Assembly: GCA_965153355.1 (NCBI GenBank)
Contig: OZ231128.1
Span: forward strand, 23,250,001 to 23,314,000
Direction: 5' to 3'
Source: Flaccisagitta enflata
Taxonomy: Eukaryota > Chaetognatha > Sagittoidea > Aphragmophora
DNA length: 64,000 nt
Shown here: in pieces, positions 1 to 15,654 of the stretch
Numbering within the stretch: the first letter of the stretch is position 1
Layout of the letters: each line of letters starts with the position of its first letter
Notes under the pieces: model-generated
Seen by the model: only the letters and a program-made list of their open reading frames with translations
What the model was told of the DNA's origin: nothing
Databases searched by the model: none
Translations under genes and position numbers: made by a program

Positions 1-240
1 GAGGGCAGATTCAAGGCTTGAGAGGGCAGATTTCAGGCCTGAGAGGGCGGGTTTCAGGCCTCAAAGGGCAAATTTCAGGTCTGAGAGGGCAGATTCAAGG
101 CCTGAGAGGGCAGATCTCAGGCCTGAGAGGGCAGATTTTAGGCCTGAGAGGGCATATTTCAGGCCTGAGAGGGCGGGGGGGGGGGACGCACGAACGAATG
201 AACGGACAAACGAACAAAAATCCCTTGTGTTCTGCCCAAA
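1..240 (-). mobile_element. Family B element, truncated by the window edge, 21-bp core units
   Basis: Eight 21-bp units (consensus GAGGGCAGATTTCAGGCCTGA) run from 1 to 170. They are followed by a G-run and a segment rich in CGAACGAA and AACGGACAAACGAAC that ends at TGTGTTCTGCC. This is the inverted, diverged form of the arm at 39397-39440, so it is the same family in reverse orientation. The heptapeptide reading frame over the units is a by-product of the 21-bp period. Confidence 0.75.
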
Positions 241-334
241 AAGGGTGTTGTAAAGAAAAATTCACACTTTGGTCCGGATTTGCATTGACCAACTGCCATC
301 CAATTCCCATGTAAATTCCATGAATAATGTTGCA

Positions 335-477
335 TTTTTAGTCGCGGACACGCGACTCTACACCTTGCCGTGTCGGTCGGTCGGTCGGTCGGTCACATTT
401 TTGAATTCTGAGCGGTTTTTGCATTGCTGCTCCTGCCCAACCTCCCGCGACTGGAATGCCGTGTATCGGGCTTGGTT
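335..477 (+). mobile_element. Family A element (short stem-loop element)
   Basis: Starts TTTTT then hairpin AGTCGCGGACACGCGACT. The core is GGTC repeats. The third arm copy CCGCGACT lies near the far end, followed by a degraded form of CCGTGTATCCGGCCTTGTT. Confidence 0.85.
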
Positions 478-571
478 TCTGCTTTAACCCTCTTTATGCT
501 TGCCTGTCGAAAAACGTTACTGCTTCGCCTTCAACCAGGCTCTTTTCACTTTATCAATAAAAAGAGTGTAC

Positions 572-1354
<783 letters not shown>

Positions 1355-1505
1355 AACAAGGCCGGATACACGGCAAGACAGTTGCGGACGATTGGGCAGG
1401 GGCCGTAATGCATTAATCGCTCGGAATTCAACAAAATTTGTAACCGACCTACCGACCTACCAACCGACATGGCAAGGTGTAGAGTCGCGTGTCTGCAACT
1501 AAAAA
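1355..1505 (-). mobile_element. Family A element with a half-converted hairpin
   Basis: Begins AACAAGGCCGGATACACGG, with third arm AGTTGCGGAC, and ends with AGTCGCGTGTCTGCAACT plus A's. One hairpin arm is of the CGCG type and the other of the GCAA type. Confidence 0.85.
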
Positions 1506-1659
1506 TGTGACAATGATCTAAAGATTCTCTAATGACGATTTAGTGATGATGCCCTGTATATTGTATATTCTTGATACTTTATACGATACTCCCTCGTTTT
1601 CACTCTCGTTGCAATTTCGCCAAATAGTTAGTCTAAATGCAAAAATCGCTTTAGGCTTT

Positions 1660-1845
1660 TTTTGTATTCACTTTCTTTAAAGCAATGGTTTCCAATAAAA
1701 GTTTTTTGAAAAAAAATTAAAAAGCTGAAAGACTATACTTAGCCACTTAGCTTTTTGTGTATTCACTTTCTTTAAAGCAATGGTTCCCAATAAAAGTTTT
1801 TTGAAAAAAATTAAAAAAGCTGATAGACTATACTGAGCCACTACT
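1660..1845 (+). repeat. Tandem duplication, unit about 90 bp
   Basis: The segment TGTATTCACTTTCTTTAAAG...GACTATACT occurs twice with few differences. Confidence 0.85.
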
Positions 1846-3005
1846 TAGTGTCTTAGTCACATATTAGCCACGAAATTTCCACTACTTTGTCGCCTAACTC
1901 ACATACTTACCACAATTTTGATATTTTGATATTTTGATATTTTGAGGTTTCCTGGCAGATACACTTTTATTTTATTAGAACATCATTTTTTTCGAAGGCT
2001 TCATGTTCTCATTTTCGAGGCTAAATGAAGCCTTCAACGTTCTCAGTGCGTTCTTGATTTAAGGGATGAATGTCATCATGTAGCGCTACCAACAAATACT
2101 GATAATGATGTGTGAGCATGTTCAAGTTGTGCGAAAAGCTTATTTAGGATCAAATGTGTTTTTTGTGTTTATACAAAAAAGTACCCTCTATGAGCCACTA
2201 TTTTTGTTGAAAAATTTTTTTTTTTGTGACAGATGTCATGTTAGAGTCGATTACCATTCATGTTCAACAAAAAATATTCAGAAATGCGGAATAACCAAGT
2301 TTCATTGTAAATGCATTGAGGTATAAATGATGTTGAAAAAAGAAAGATTCATACGCACGCTGTATACAGCATAAGTTTCAGCCAGCTAGAGTAAGCTGTC
2401 TAGAAAAAGGCCCACAAAGTTACGCGGCTCCGACTGTGACAGTCAAAGTAATAATTCTTAAACATTGCAATTGGTTTATATGAAAAGGTCAACACGAGCA
2501 CAAAATCTACTATCTAGATCAAAAATTTGTCACCTTTTTGAGATAGAGTCAGTATACTCAATAAATGATGCAAATTTTATATAAAATGTATATTAGATAT
2601 TGATATAACCCCCTTGCCCATCAACAACTGCCTTATTTGCCATGCCATGCATTCATAGAGAGTTTAGGTAGTATGGCGCAGCCCTTCTCCTCACCTTGAG
2701 TGTGAACATTTTCAATTCTGCTTTAGACATTGCTTGCTCTTTGAGCTGTAGAACTTCAAAGAGCCACAATCACGCTCTTATCACCCAGCGAAATCTTCCA
2801 AGCACCACTCATAGTTTGAATAACAAAAAAATTCTAGGAATAATACTGATGCTAATTGAAAAATTAAATGAAATGCTAACTGTTTGGCAAAGAAAACCAA
2901 TTTTCATCCCAAGTAGCAATCTTGTATCGTGTATTAATTCTAAACGCTTTGAGATGATTGAATGCGGTTTGCTGCATTCAGTCAGAAATTTGCTCTAGTT
3001 TTTGA
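1846..3005. other. AT-rich intergenic DNA, nothing recognised
   Basis: Only short frames without recognisable domains; a brief GATATTTT repeat lies at about 1919-1945. Confidence 0.55.
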
Positions 3006-3160
3006 CAGGCCTGTATATTGTTCCGTATTCCCCCCCTGGTGGGGGGGGGGGGGAAATAATCAAAAAACATTGATTTGGTAACGCGACGCAGCCGTCACGG
3101 GGAAGAAAATCAAAGGCAGGGGGAATATAATCAAAGGTTATGGAATTATATACACCTCTG
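3006..3160 (+). mobile_element. Family C element, short copy
   Basis: Starts CAGGCCTGTATATTG and ends ATTATATACACCTCTG. Contains the C-run/G-run hairpin, AACGCGACGCAGCC and GGGGAAGAAAATCAAAG blocks shared with 40135-40463. Confidence 0.75.
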
Positions 3161-3356
3161 GTTTTTTGAATCTCAGAGATTCTTTATAATCAAAATAATT
3201 AGAAGTACAGATAAGTGAGGTGACAAACATGTGATCTAGATAGTAAATCACAACAATCATCTATTTGGTAGTATAGAGATTCTAAACAAGCCAAGCGCTT
3301 CTCTTAGTCGTTATCTTTTTGTTTCTTTTTTTTTTCTTCTGAACATAGCATAATTA

Positions 3357-4125
3357 CAGGGTGTACCATCTCAGTTGTAACATAAAGAATCGATGTATCT
3401 CTGCTTCTAAAAAAAATAATCTAATTCTGAAAAAAATTCTAAAGAGCTTTTGAAAAACGAGTTTTGTTCAATAAGAGGAAAATGATGGGAAGGTATTAAC
3501 AGTCATGGAAAAATGGCTTGGAAGTACATGCCTTTTTGCAACCATTTTGCCATTTTTCATTGATCTCTTATGACAATTACTCTTTGTTTAGCTATCATCT
3601 GTAAATAATTTGATAAAACATGAAGAGTTGGACTCAAATTAAGGGTATCCTGCATAGTGAAAGAGATTTGATAGAAAAATTCACATTTTTTGAAAAGATA
3701 GCATGATATTTGCCAAATTCATGCCTTTGAAAAACAAGTTGTTTTTTTTTTAAATGTGGTTTTGAAGAAAGAAAAAACAAAATCTTCAATATTTTGAGGA
3801 TGTTTTTTAAAGGGGCCAAAAACTACTGCAAAAATTCTTCAATTTGGGACCAATCTCAGGTTTCTAGCTCAATCTGTTTAGAAATGAGAGCCTTTTAAAG
3901 AAAAAGTGTCTATGAGCAATGTCAGCCAAAACTGCAAATTGAGAAATAGCTGCATCATTTTAGGTTGTGAATGTGTAAAATTCTTTTCTGGACGGAAAAA
4001 TTTTATTAGCACGGGCAAAAATCATTTTTTAAGAGCTTTTTGGAACTTTTTTCAGAATGGGATTATCTTGTTTAGAAGCAGAGATACATCGATTCTTTAT
4101 GTTACAACTGAGTTGGTACACCCTG
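3357..4125 (+). mobile_element. 769-bp MITE with TA duplication, Tc1/mariner type
   Basis: Terminal repeats start CAGGGTGTACCA and stay nearly identical for about 53 bp (with ATCGATGTATCTCTGCTTCT), then imperfect for another 50 bp or more. TA lies directly outside both ends (3355-3356 and 4126-4127). No transposase frame is present, so it is non-autonomous. Confidence 0.88.
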
Positions 4126-4341
4126 TACGGTAGTTCCTAAGAAGCTTCAGCTTTGCACACCAGTTGCTTATAGCCATGTTGACACGTGCATCTAAATGTA
4201 GAGTACCACAACTGCCAAGTGGCCTGTTGAAGTACTCTACACAGCCACATCGGTGAAGACAGTGACTGAACAACCAACTCGTTCTCTACCAGATAGTGTA
4301 AGACGTCCCGATAAATTCAGAGAGAGTCTGACTATTTGTAA

Positions 4342-4531
4342 TGGTCGGTTGGTTGTTTCGGTCGGTCTGTCGGTCCGTCACACTTTTACTTTTTCTATCA
4401 ATGTTATTCCCTTAAGTCATTTTAAGTCATTTCAGAGTATACGAAGTCATTCTAAGTCATTCTAAGTCATTTTGAGTCATGCTAAGTCATTCTGTAAGTC
4501 TCGCACGCGACTTATAGGTGTTGGCCTTGTT
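4342..4531 (+). mobile_element. Family A element lacking its terminal hairpin
   Basis: GGTC-type core, then a 10-11 bp AAGTCATTCT array (4413-4495), third arm GCACGCGACT and end TTGGCCTTGTT. The hairpin terminus is missing. Confidence 0.75.
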
Positions 4532-5788
<1,257 letters not shown>

Positions 5789-5954
5789 AGAAATCGTGAG
5801 AGGCTCATTGGGTGTGTGTCTACCGCTCTCCTGGGTGCTTTTAACGACGGACCTCACCTTATCATCTTCAGCACTTGCCTTCTTTCTCGCTCCTTTTAAC
5901 TCAAAGCATGAGCATCCATGCCATCCATGTGATTTCGACACTTTGCTTGTCTCC

Positions 5955-6534
5955 TTTTTGGGCAGCGGCCCCGAAGGGGCCGATGACCTATGCTTTCACA
6001 CATATGGGGGATTTTCTCCTTCTTCTCCTCCATCTTCTTTGTCCCCCCCCCCTCAAATCCCAGCCTCGAGGCCCAAATCCCAGTCTGGAGGCCCAAATCC
6101 CAGCCTCGAGGCCCAAATCCAAGCCTCGAGGCCCAAATCCAAGCCTCGAGGCCAAAATCCCAGCCTCAAGGCCAAAATCCCAGCCTCAAGGCCAAAATCC
6201 CAGTCTCAAGGCCAAAATCCCAGTCTCTAGGCCCAAATTGCAGCCTCGAGGCTCAAATCCAAGTCTTGAGGCACAAATCCTAGCCTCCAGGCTCAAACCC
6301 CAACCTCAAGGTCCAAATCCCAGTCTCAAGGCTCAAATCTCAGCCATGAGGCTCAAATCCCCGCCTCTAAGCTCAAACCCCAGCTTCAAGGCCCCAATTC
6401 CAGCCTCCAGGCTCAAATAAAAACAGCATAGGTCATCCGGTCCTTCGGGGCCGCTGCCCCTCTCACCACCTCACATCCTCATACACTCACATAGGGGCAT
6501 CGGGTACCGCTGACCATCTAACGCTTTTGCGACT
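5955..6534 (+). mobile_element. Family B element, copy 1, 20-bp core units
   Basis: The left arm TTTTTGGGCAGCGGCCCCGA..GGGGCCGATGACCTATGC is mirrored by GCATAGGTCATC..CTTCGGGGCCGCTGCCCC at 6426-6460. Between them are about 18 units of consensus AAATCCCAGCCTCGAGGCCC. After the right arm comes a conserved tail with GGGTACCGCTGACCATCTAA and the hairpin CGCTTTTGCG. Confidence 0.88.
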
Positions 6535-6543
6535 ATTATTCCC

Positions 6544-7364
6544 TTTTGGGCAGCGGCCCCGAAGGGGCCGATGACCTATGCTCACACATAGGGGAAATTT
6601 TTCCTTCTCCTTCTTCTCCTTCTCCGTCCACCCCCTTCGAAGCTCATTTCCTGGCCTTGGGGCCATAATTCTAGTCTAGAGGCCCAAATCATAGTCTAGA
6701 GGCCCAAATTCTAGCCTCAAGGTCAAAATCCTTGCCTCAAGACTCAAATCCTAATCTTGAGTCACAAATCTCAGTCTAGAGGCCCATATCCCAGCCTCGA
6801 GGCCCATATCCCATCCTCGGCCCATATCCCAGCCTCGAGGCCCATCCTCAAATCCAAGCCTCAAATCATATCCTTTAGGCTTAAATCACAGCCTCATGGC
6901 TCAAATCACTGCCTAAAGCATCAAATCACAACCATGAGAGCTCAAATAAGAGCCTCATGGCTCGAATCACAGCCTAAAGCCTCGTATCCCAGCCTCAGGC
7001 CTCAAATACCAGCCTTGAGGCTCAAATCACAGCCTCGAGGCTCAAATCACAGCCTCGAGGCTCAAATCACAGCCTTGAGGCTCAAATTACAGCCTTGAGG
7101 CTCAAATCACAGCGTTGAGGCTCAAATCACAGCCTCGAGGCTCAAATCACAGCCTCGAGGCTAAAATCATAGACTCGAGGCTCAAATCACAGCCTCATGG
7201 TTCAAATCACAGCCTTGAGGCTCAAATTCAATCCTAGAGCTTCAAATCTTACTAAGCATAGGTCATCGGCCCCTTCGGGGCCGCTGCCCCTCTCACCCTC
7301 ACACATCACATATACTCAAATAGGGGCAACGGGTACCGCTGACCATCTAACGCTTTTGCGACTA
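6544..7364 (+). mobile_element. Family B element, copy 2, in tandem with copy 1
   Basis: Same arms (6544-6583 and about 7254-7291) and tail (ending CGCTTTTGCG at 7351-7360) as copy 1, nine bases downstream of it. The core is a longer, more varied array of 20-bp units (ACAGCCTCGAGGCTCAAATC). Confidence 0.88.
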
Positions 7365-7399
7365 TTTTGCTTTTTGCTTTCTGAGTTTTATTCTCCATT

Positions 7400-7762
7400 T
7401 TATTCTTCCATTTTTTGTTCCACTTTTTTCCTTTTTCTTTTTTTTCTTCTCTTCTTTTTCTCTACTTTATCTTCTTGTTCCTCATAATCTTGTTCTTGTT
7501 CTTGTTCTACATTATTATCATCCTTTTCCTTTTCCTTCTCCTTCTCTCCTCCTTTTCCTTTCCCTTTTCTTCTTCTTCTTCTTCTTCTTCTTCTTCTTCT
7601 TCTTCTTCTTCTTCATCTTCTTCTTCTTCTGCTTCTTCTTTTTCTTCTTTTCTTCTTCTTTTTCTTCTTCTTGTTCTTTTTCTTGTCCTTTTTCCTCTTC
7701 TTCTTCTTATTATTTTTCTTTTTCTTCTTCTTCCTCTTCTTCTTCTTCCTCTTTTCCTTCTT
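7400..7762 (+). repeat. Pyrimidine-rich (TTC)n tract
   Basis: Imperfect CTT/TTTTC repeats with a purer TTC block at 7567-7640. Confidence 0.95.
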
Positions 7763-7785
7763 AGTTCTTCCTATGGATCCATGTC

Positions 7786-8083
7786 CTAGTCTAAATCCCA
7801 GTTTCAAGACCCTTTTCCCAGCCCAAATACAATTCTTATGGTTTGAACCCTAACCGTGAGTCCGTGAGGCCCAAATCCTAGCCATTCTCGAAGCCCTTAC
7901 TTTAGCCCTGAGGCCCATCTAGCCAGTTGATTAAAATCTCAAGTTCTCAACCTGCCAAAGCATAATAATTATCATCCATCCTTTTACCCGGCCACTTCCC
8001 TCCTCAGTCCTCCCATCGGAACTGCGCACATACTCACCACGGGAAAACGGGTGTCGTTGACCATGCTACACTTTTGTGACTTT
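7786..8083 (+). mobile_element. Family B element, degenerate copy 3
   Basis: Degraded CTAAATCCCAG-type units are followed by a tail GGGTGTCGTTGACCATGCTA and the hairpin CACTTTTGTG at 8069-8078. The stem differs from copies 1 and 2 on both sides. Confidence 0.65.
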
Positions 8084-8276
8084 TCGTCTTTGTTTCCTCT
8101 CCCATTCCATCTCCCATTCCTCTCCCATCCTTAATCTCGATTCCTCAAGTTTTCCTCCTCCTTGTCCTCCTCCTCCTCCTCCTCCTTCTTTCTTACAAAT
8201 CCTTCATGATCAAGTTTTTGTTTGGCCTCTTCGTCTTCCGCTTTCAGCCTTGGCTCAGATTGTCCGCCTTCGTTTT

Positions 8277-8573
<297 letters not shown>

Positions 8574-8759
8574 CATTTCCCGCTCCTCCTGCTCATTTAT
8601 GCTTTCAATTGTTCACATGTTTTCCTCATTTTTAGCCTCATCTATCACCTCATCTATATTCCAATCTTTGGCTCATTTTCAGTCGCATTCATTTCCTCAT
8701 TACACTAGTACCCCGGAGGAGCTGACAATCCATGATTTTACACAATAAGTTTTTTTTTG

Positions 8760-9330
8760 TTTTCCGCGCCCCCTCAAATCAAGCCCTTCTGACCCTACTT
8801 CAGTCCTCCCAGACCCAAAATCAGGTCACTCGGATTCTAAATCAGGCCGTTCAGACCCTGATTCTGGCCTCTCAGACCCCTAATCAGGCTTTTAAGATCA
8901 TAAATCAGGCCCCTCAGAACCCCAAATAGGCCTCTCAGACCTCTTGTAAGGTTTCTCAGACCTCAAATCAGGCCTCCCAAACCCAAAATCAGGCCACGCT
9001 GACTCAAAATAAGGCCCTAACAGACCTCTAAGACTTAAAATCTAGCTTTTCAGACCCAAATTCAGGCCTCCCACCCCCCAAAACCAGCTTCTCAAACTCT
9101 TCATTTGTTTATTCTAGTCCCTTCCAGACCTAAATCATTCCTCTCTGACCTCAAATGAGGCCACCAAGACCTTACATCAGGTATCTCAGACCTTGGTACC
9201 TAAATCAGGTCTTTAGGACCCGACAATTCCACATTGCGGAATCATATGTCATTGACCCACTCATCGTCTTGTCCCCTCATATACTAACTTAGAGACATCG
9301 GGCACCGCTAAAAAATCACACTTGAATCCA
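8760..9330 (+). mobile_element. Family B element, degenerate copy 4, 21-bp core units
   Basis: Units like AATCAGGCCTCTCAGACCC recur at 21 bp from 8770 to about 9215. The tail retains GACATCGGGCACCGCT, equivalent to GGCATCGGGTACCGCT in copy 1. Confidence 0.65.
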
Positions 9331-9509
9331 TGTTTTTTTTTTCATCTGACTTTCAAGAATCCTCAATGTTCTCTGACCACCCACAATTTTATAGTTGGTT
9401 CTTTTGCTTGTTTTCTGTTCTTTTTCTTCCTCCTCACATTCATCCCAGCTGTTAAATCTCGTTAACTCTATTCTGACTCCTCTTTCTTATCTCCATCTCC
9501 TTTCTCTCT

Positions 9510-9525
9510 CTCGCTCTCGCTCTCG

Positions 9526-9594
<69 letters not shown>
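9510..9594 (+). repeat. (CTCTCG)/(TC)n microsatellite
   Basis: CTCGCT repeats passing into pure TC. Confidence 0.95.
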
Positions 9595-9598
<4 letters not shown>

Positions 9599-9724
9599 TT
9601 CTCTTCTCACTCTTTCCTCTCTACGGGATCGGAGAAGGGGTGGGGGGAGGCACCCTGCTTTCAAAGAAATCAAATCATTATTTCACAATTGCCGAGCGGA
9701 GAAGATTCGATGCTTCGCCGTGTT

Positions 9725-9730
9725 GGAGAG

Positions 9731-9791
<61 letters not shown>

Positions 9792-9844
9792 TCAACAATA
9801 TCATCATCATCATCATAATCGTCATCATCATCATCATCATCATT

Positions 9845-9913
<69 letters not shown>

Positions 9914-9945
9914 GTCATCATCATCATCATTGTCATCAATATCAT
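9725..9945 (+). repeat. Compound (GA)n and (ATC)n microsatellite
   Basis: GA repeats at 9727-9788 are followed by ATC repeats at 9798-9945. Confidence 0.96.
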
Positions 9946-10373
9946 CAGCAGCAGTATCATCTACAAATCGGACATCATCCTTATAAAGCCCTTTAAGCGC
10001 CTCAATAATCACTGTCAAATGCACCAGTCGAAACATCAAGTTTTTTTCACAAAATCTATGAACTGCGATCCACCGTTGCAAAAAGGTCCAAAACTAATGG
10101 GAAGACATATGTCATCTGTAAAGATTAATGATCATTTCTTATAATGCTAAAATTCTCATCAAAACAAACCTATACCAATTGAAATGAATAAAGGTGATTG
10201 AAATGAACAAAGGTGGCTAAAGCCATCTGGAAAAATAACGGTAAAACTGAGAATTGTTTTTATTTGTTTAACTATTTATCCATCCATCCATCTGTTGATG
10301 TATTTGTTTATCATGCTCAAGTTTGAAAGGTGTGAAAATGTGCATTTTGGGTGCTGTGCTTGAGATTGCAAGT

Positions 10374-12797
<2,424 letters not shown>

Positions 12798-12835
12798 TTT
12801 TTAGTTGCGGACACTTTGCCCAGGCACTAGTTTAG
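12798..12835 (+). mobile_element. Family A terminus fragment
   Basis: Only TTTTTAGTTGCGGACAC and a few following bases match the hairpin end of family A. Confidence 0.45.
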
Positions 12836-13065
12836 AGCGTGCCCGCGTGCCAGAGGCACTTTGTTTTACTTTTGGGCACACTGTTTTAGCTATTTCAGAT
12901 GATCAGAAGCTTTCTGCAATGCTCTATGTTTTCGCAACCCCATCCTTACTAGCTCTGTCCAAACCTTACATCCAAAATGAGACATCAGATATGAGTTTAA
13001 TTTGCATTTACTGCGTAAGGAGTAAGGAAGAATACGAACTAATATTTTGTGAATCTGTGATTTCT

Positions 13066-13290
13066 TTTTTTAGTCGCGTGCTACGCGACTCTACAACCCG
13101 CTTTGTCGGTCCGTCCGTCCGTCGGTCCGTCCGTCGGTCCGTCCGTCGGTCCGTCCGTCTGTCACACTTTACTTTTTTTTGGTTTTTGGGGTCTTTGGCC
13201 TTACTGCTCCTGCCCAAATGATAGAGTGGCCTCAAATATGGCCCCTGCCCACCCGCACGCGACTTCGGTAGCCGTGTATCCGGCCTTGTT
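13066..13290 (+). mobile_element. Family A element, full-length reference copy
   Basis: TTTTTT, then hairpin AGTCGCGTGCTACGCGACT (13072-13090), CTACAACCCGCTTTGTCGG, a GTCC/GTCG core, CTGCTCCTGCCCA, CCCCTGCCCACCC, third arm GCACGCGACT (13255-13264), and end CCGTGTATCCGGCCTTGTT. The third arm pairs with the first ten bases of the hairpin, loop included. Confidence 0.92.
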
Positions 13291-13689
13291 CCTCTACTTC
13301 TTTGTCAAAAGACAGTGTGGCAATTTGCATTATTCGTTCCTCTTGCAATGATATCAAATCAACGTGAACATGTCCATTCAAACGGCACCGCTCCTTCCAT
13401 AAGATGATTCCCTGAACTGATTTGAGAGTAAAGTCTTTTTTTGTTCATTCTGTCAGCAGACTGAGCCATCCGTGCTTCTGCTATTAGAGGAATCTCTCCA
13501 CACTCTTGTATTGATTTCAGATTCCCTCTTTTCTGCAGGAGTTAGAAAGCTTCTTAATTGCCTAAAAGTCTTCTTCATCCTCGCCGACGTTTAGAACTTC
13601 GGTGATCCAGTTATGGACGATCAAACACTCTGATTCTCTAGATCTCTGCCTCTCTGCCTCTTTCTGCATCTTATGCGTCAGTCTAGTAT

Positions 13690-15619
13690 AGCTAATTTGG
13701 GTGGTTTTAGGTGGTCGAGGAGGCCTGGGTGAATTTTGCTTGATCGTTGCTTGATAACTACCACTGTGTAGCTAATTTGGGTGGTTTTAGGTGGTCGAGG
13801 AGGCCTGGGTGAATTTTGCTTGATCGTTGCTTGATAACTACCACTGTGTAGCTAATTTGGGTGGTTTTAGGTGGTCGAGGAGGCCTGGGTGAATTTTGCT
13901 TGATCGTTGCTTGATAACTACCACTGTGTAGCTAATTTGGGTGGTTTTAGGTGGTCGAGGAGGCCTGGGTGAATTTTGCTTGATCGTTGCTTGATAACTA
14001 CCACTGTGTAGCTAATTTGGGTGGTTTTAGGTGGTCGAGGAGGCCTGGGTGAATTTTGCTTGATCGTTGCTTGATAACTACCACTGTGTAGCTAATTTGG
14101 GTGGTTTTAGGTGGTCGAGGAGGCCTGGGTGAATTTTGCTTGATCGTTGCTTGATAACTACCACTGTAGCTAATTTGGGTGGTTTTAGGTGGTCGAGGAG
14201 GCCTGGGTGAATTTTGCTTGATCGTTTTTGATAACTACCACTGTGTAGCTAATTTGGGTGGTTTTAGGTGGTCGAGAGGCCTGGGTGAATTTTGCTTGAT
14301 CGTTGCTTGATAACTCACCACTGTGTAGCTAATTTGGGTGGTTTTAGGTGGTCGAGGAGGCCTGGGTGAATTTTGCTTGATCGTTGCTTGATAACTACCA
14401 CTGTGTAGCTAATTTGGGTGGTTTTAGGTGGTCGAGGAGGCCTGGTCGAGGAGGCCTGGGTGAATTTTGCTTGATCGTTGCTTGATAACTACCACTGTGT
14501 AGCTAATTTGGGTGGTTTTAGGTGGTCGAGGAGGCCTGGGTGAATTTTGCTTGATCGTTGCTTGATAACTACCACTGTGTAGCTAATTTGGGTGGTTTTA
14601 GGTGGTCGAGGAGGCCTGGGTGAATTTTGCTTGATCGTTGCTTGATAACTACCACTGTGTAGCTAATTTGGGTGGTTTTAGGTGGTCGAGGAGGCCTGGG
14701 TGAATTTTGCTTGATCGTTGCTTGATAACTACCACTGTGTAGCTAATTTGGGTGGTTTTAGGTGGTCGAGGAGGCCTGGGTGAATTTTGCTTGATCGTTG
14801 CTTGATAACTACCACTGTGTAGCTAATTTGGGTGGTTTTAGGTGGTCGAGGAGGCCTGGGTGAATTTTGCTTGATCGTTGCTTGATAACTACCACTGTGT
14901 AGCTAATTTGGGTGGTTTTAGGTGGTCGAGGAGGCCTGGGTGAATTTTGCTTGATCGTTGCTTGATAACTACCACTGTGTAGCTAATTTGGGTGGTTTTA
15001 GGTGGTCGAGGAGGCCTGGGTGAATTTTGCTTGATCGTTGCTTGATAACTACCACTGTGTAGCTAATTTGGGTGGTTTTAGGTGGTCGAGGAGGCCTGGG
15101 TGAATTTTGCTTGATCGTTGCTTGATAACTACCACTGTGTAGCTAATTTGGGTGGTTTTAGGTGGTCGAGGAGGCCTGGGTGAATTTTGCTTGATCGTTG
15201 CTTGATAACTACCACTGTGTAGCTAATTTGGGTGGTTTTAGGTGGTCGAGGAGGCCTGGGTGAATTTTGCTTGATCGTTGCTTGATAACTACCACTGTGT
15301 AGCTAATTTGGGTGGTTTTAGGTGGTCGAGGAGGCCTGGGTGAATTTTGCTTGATCGTTGCTTGATAACTACCACTGTGTAGCTAATTTGGGTGGTTTTA
15401 GGTGGTCGAGGAGGCCTGGGTGAATTTTGCTTGATCGTTGCTTGATAACTACCACTGTGTAGCTAATTTGGGTGGTTTTAGGTGGTCGAGGAGGCCTGGG
15501 TGAATTTTGCTTGATCGTTGCTTGATAACTACCACTGTGTAGCTAATTTGGGTGGTTTTAGGTGGTCGAGGAGGCCTGGGTGAATTTTGCTTGATCGTTG
15601 CTTGATAACTACCACTGTG
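13690..15619 (+). repeat. 80-bp satellite, 24 near-identical units
   Basis: Units starting AGCTAATTTGGGTGG repeat at exactly 80 bp. The distance from first to last unit start (1851) equals 23 x 80 plus the net length of the five indels seen (-2 near 14166, -1 in CGTTTTTG, -1 in CGAGAGG, +1 in AACTCACC, +14 duplication near 14444). Almost no substitutions are visible. The period is not a multiple of three, so it is non-coding. GGGTGGTTTTAGGTGG..GAGGAGG is a possible two-tier quadruplex motif. Confidence 0.97.
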
Positions 15620-15654
15620 AGTCTGTGTTTCGGTTTGTCTGTCTGTTTGTTTGA

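Noticed and set aside
18-314. Frame encoding heptad-like GQISGLR repeats
   Set aside because: A 21-bp non-coding core unit is a multiple of three and reads as a repeated heptapeptide; related cores at 20 bp break the frame.
6057-6418. 20-bp array between GC-rich inverted arms as a CRISPR or bacterial terminator pair
   Set aside because: Units are contiguous and the arms belong to a repeated eukaryotic element.
9683-10081. Poly-Asp / poly-Ile frames
   Set aside because: They are translations of an ATC microsatellite.
13690-15619. 80-bp array as a CRISPR array
   Set aside because: Units are identical end to end with no variable spacers, and the window is eukaryotic.
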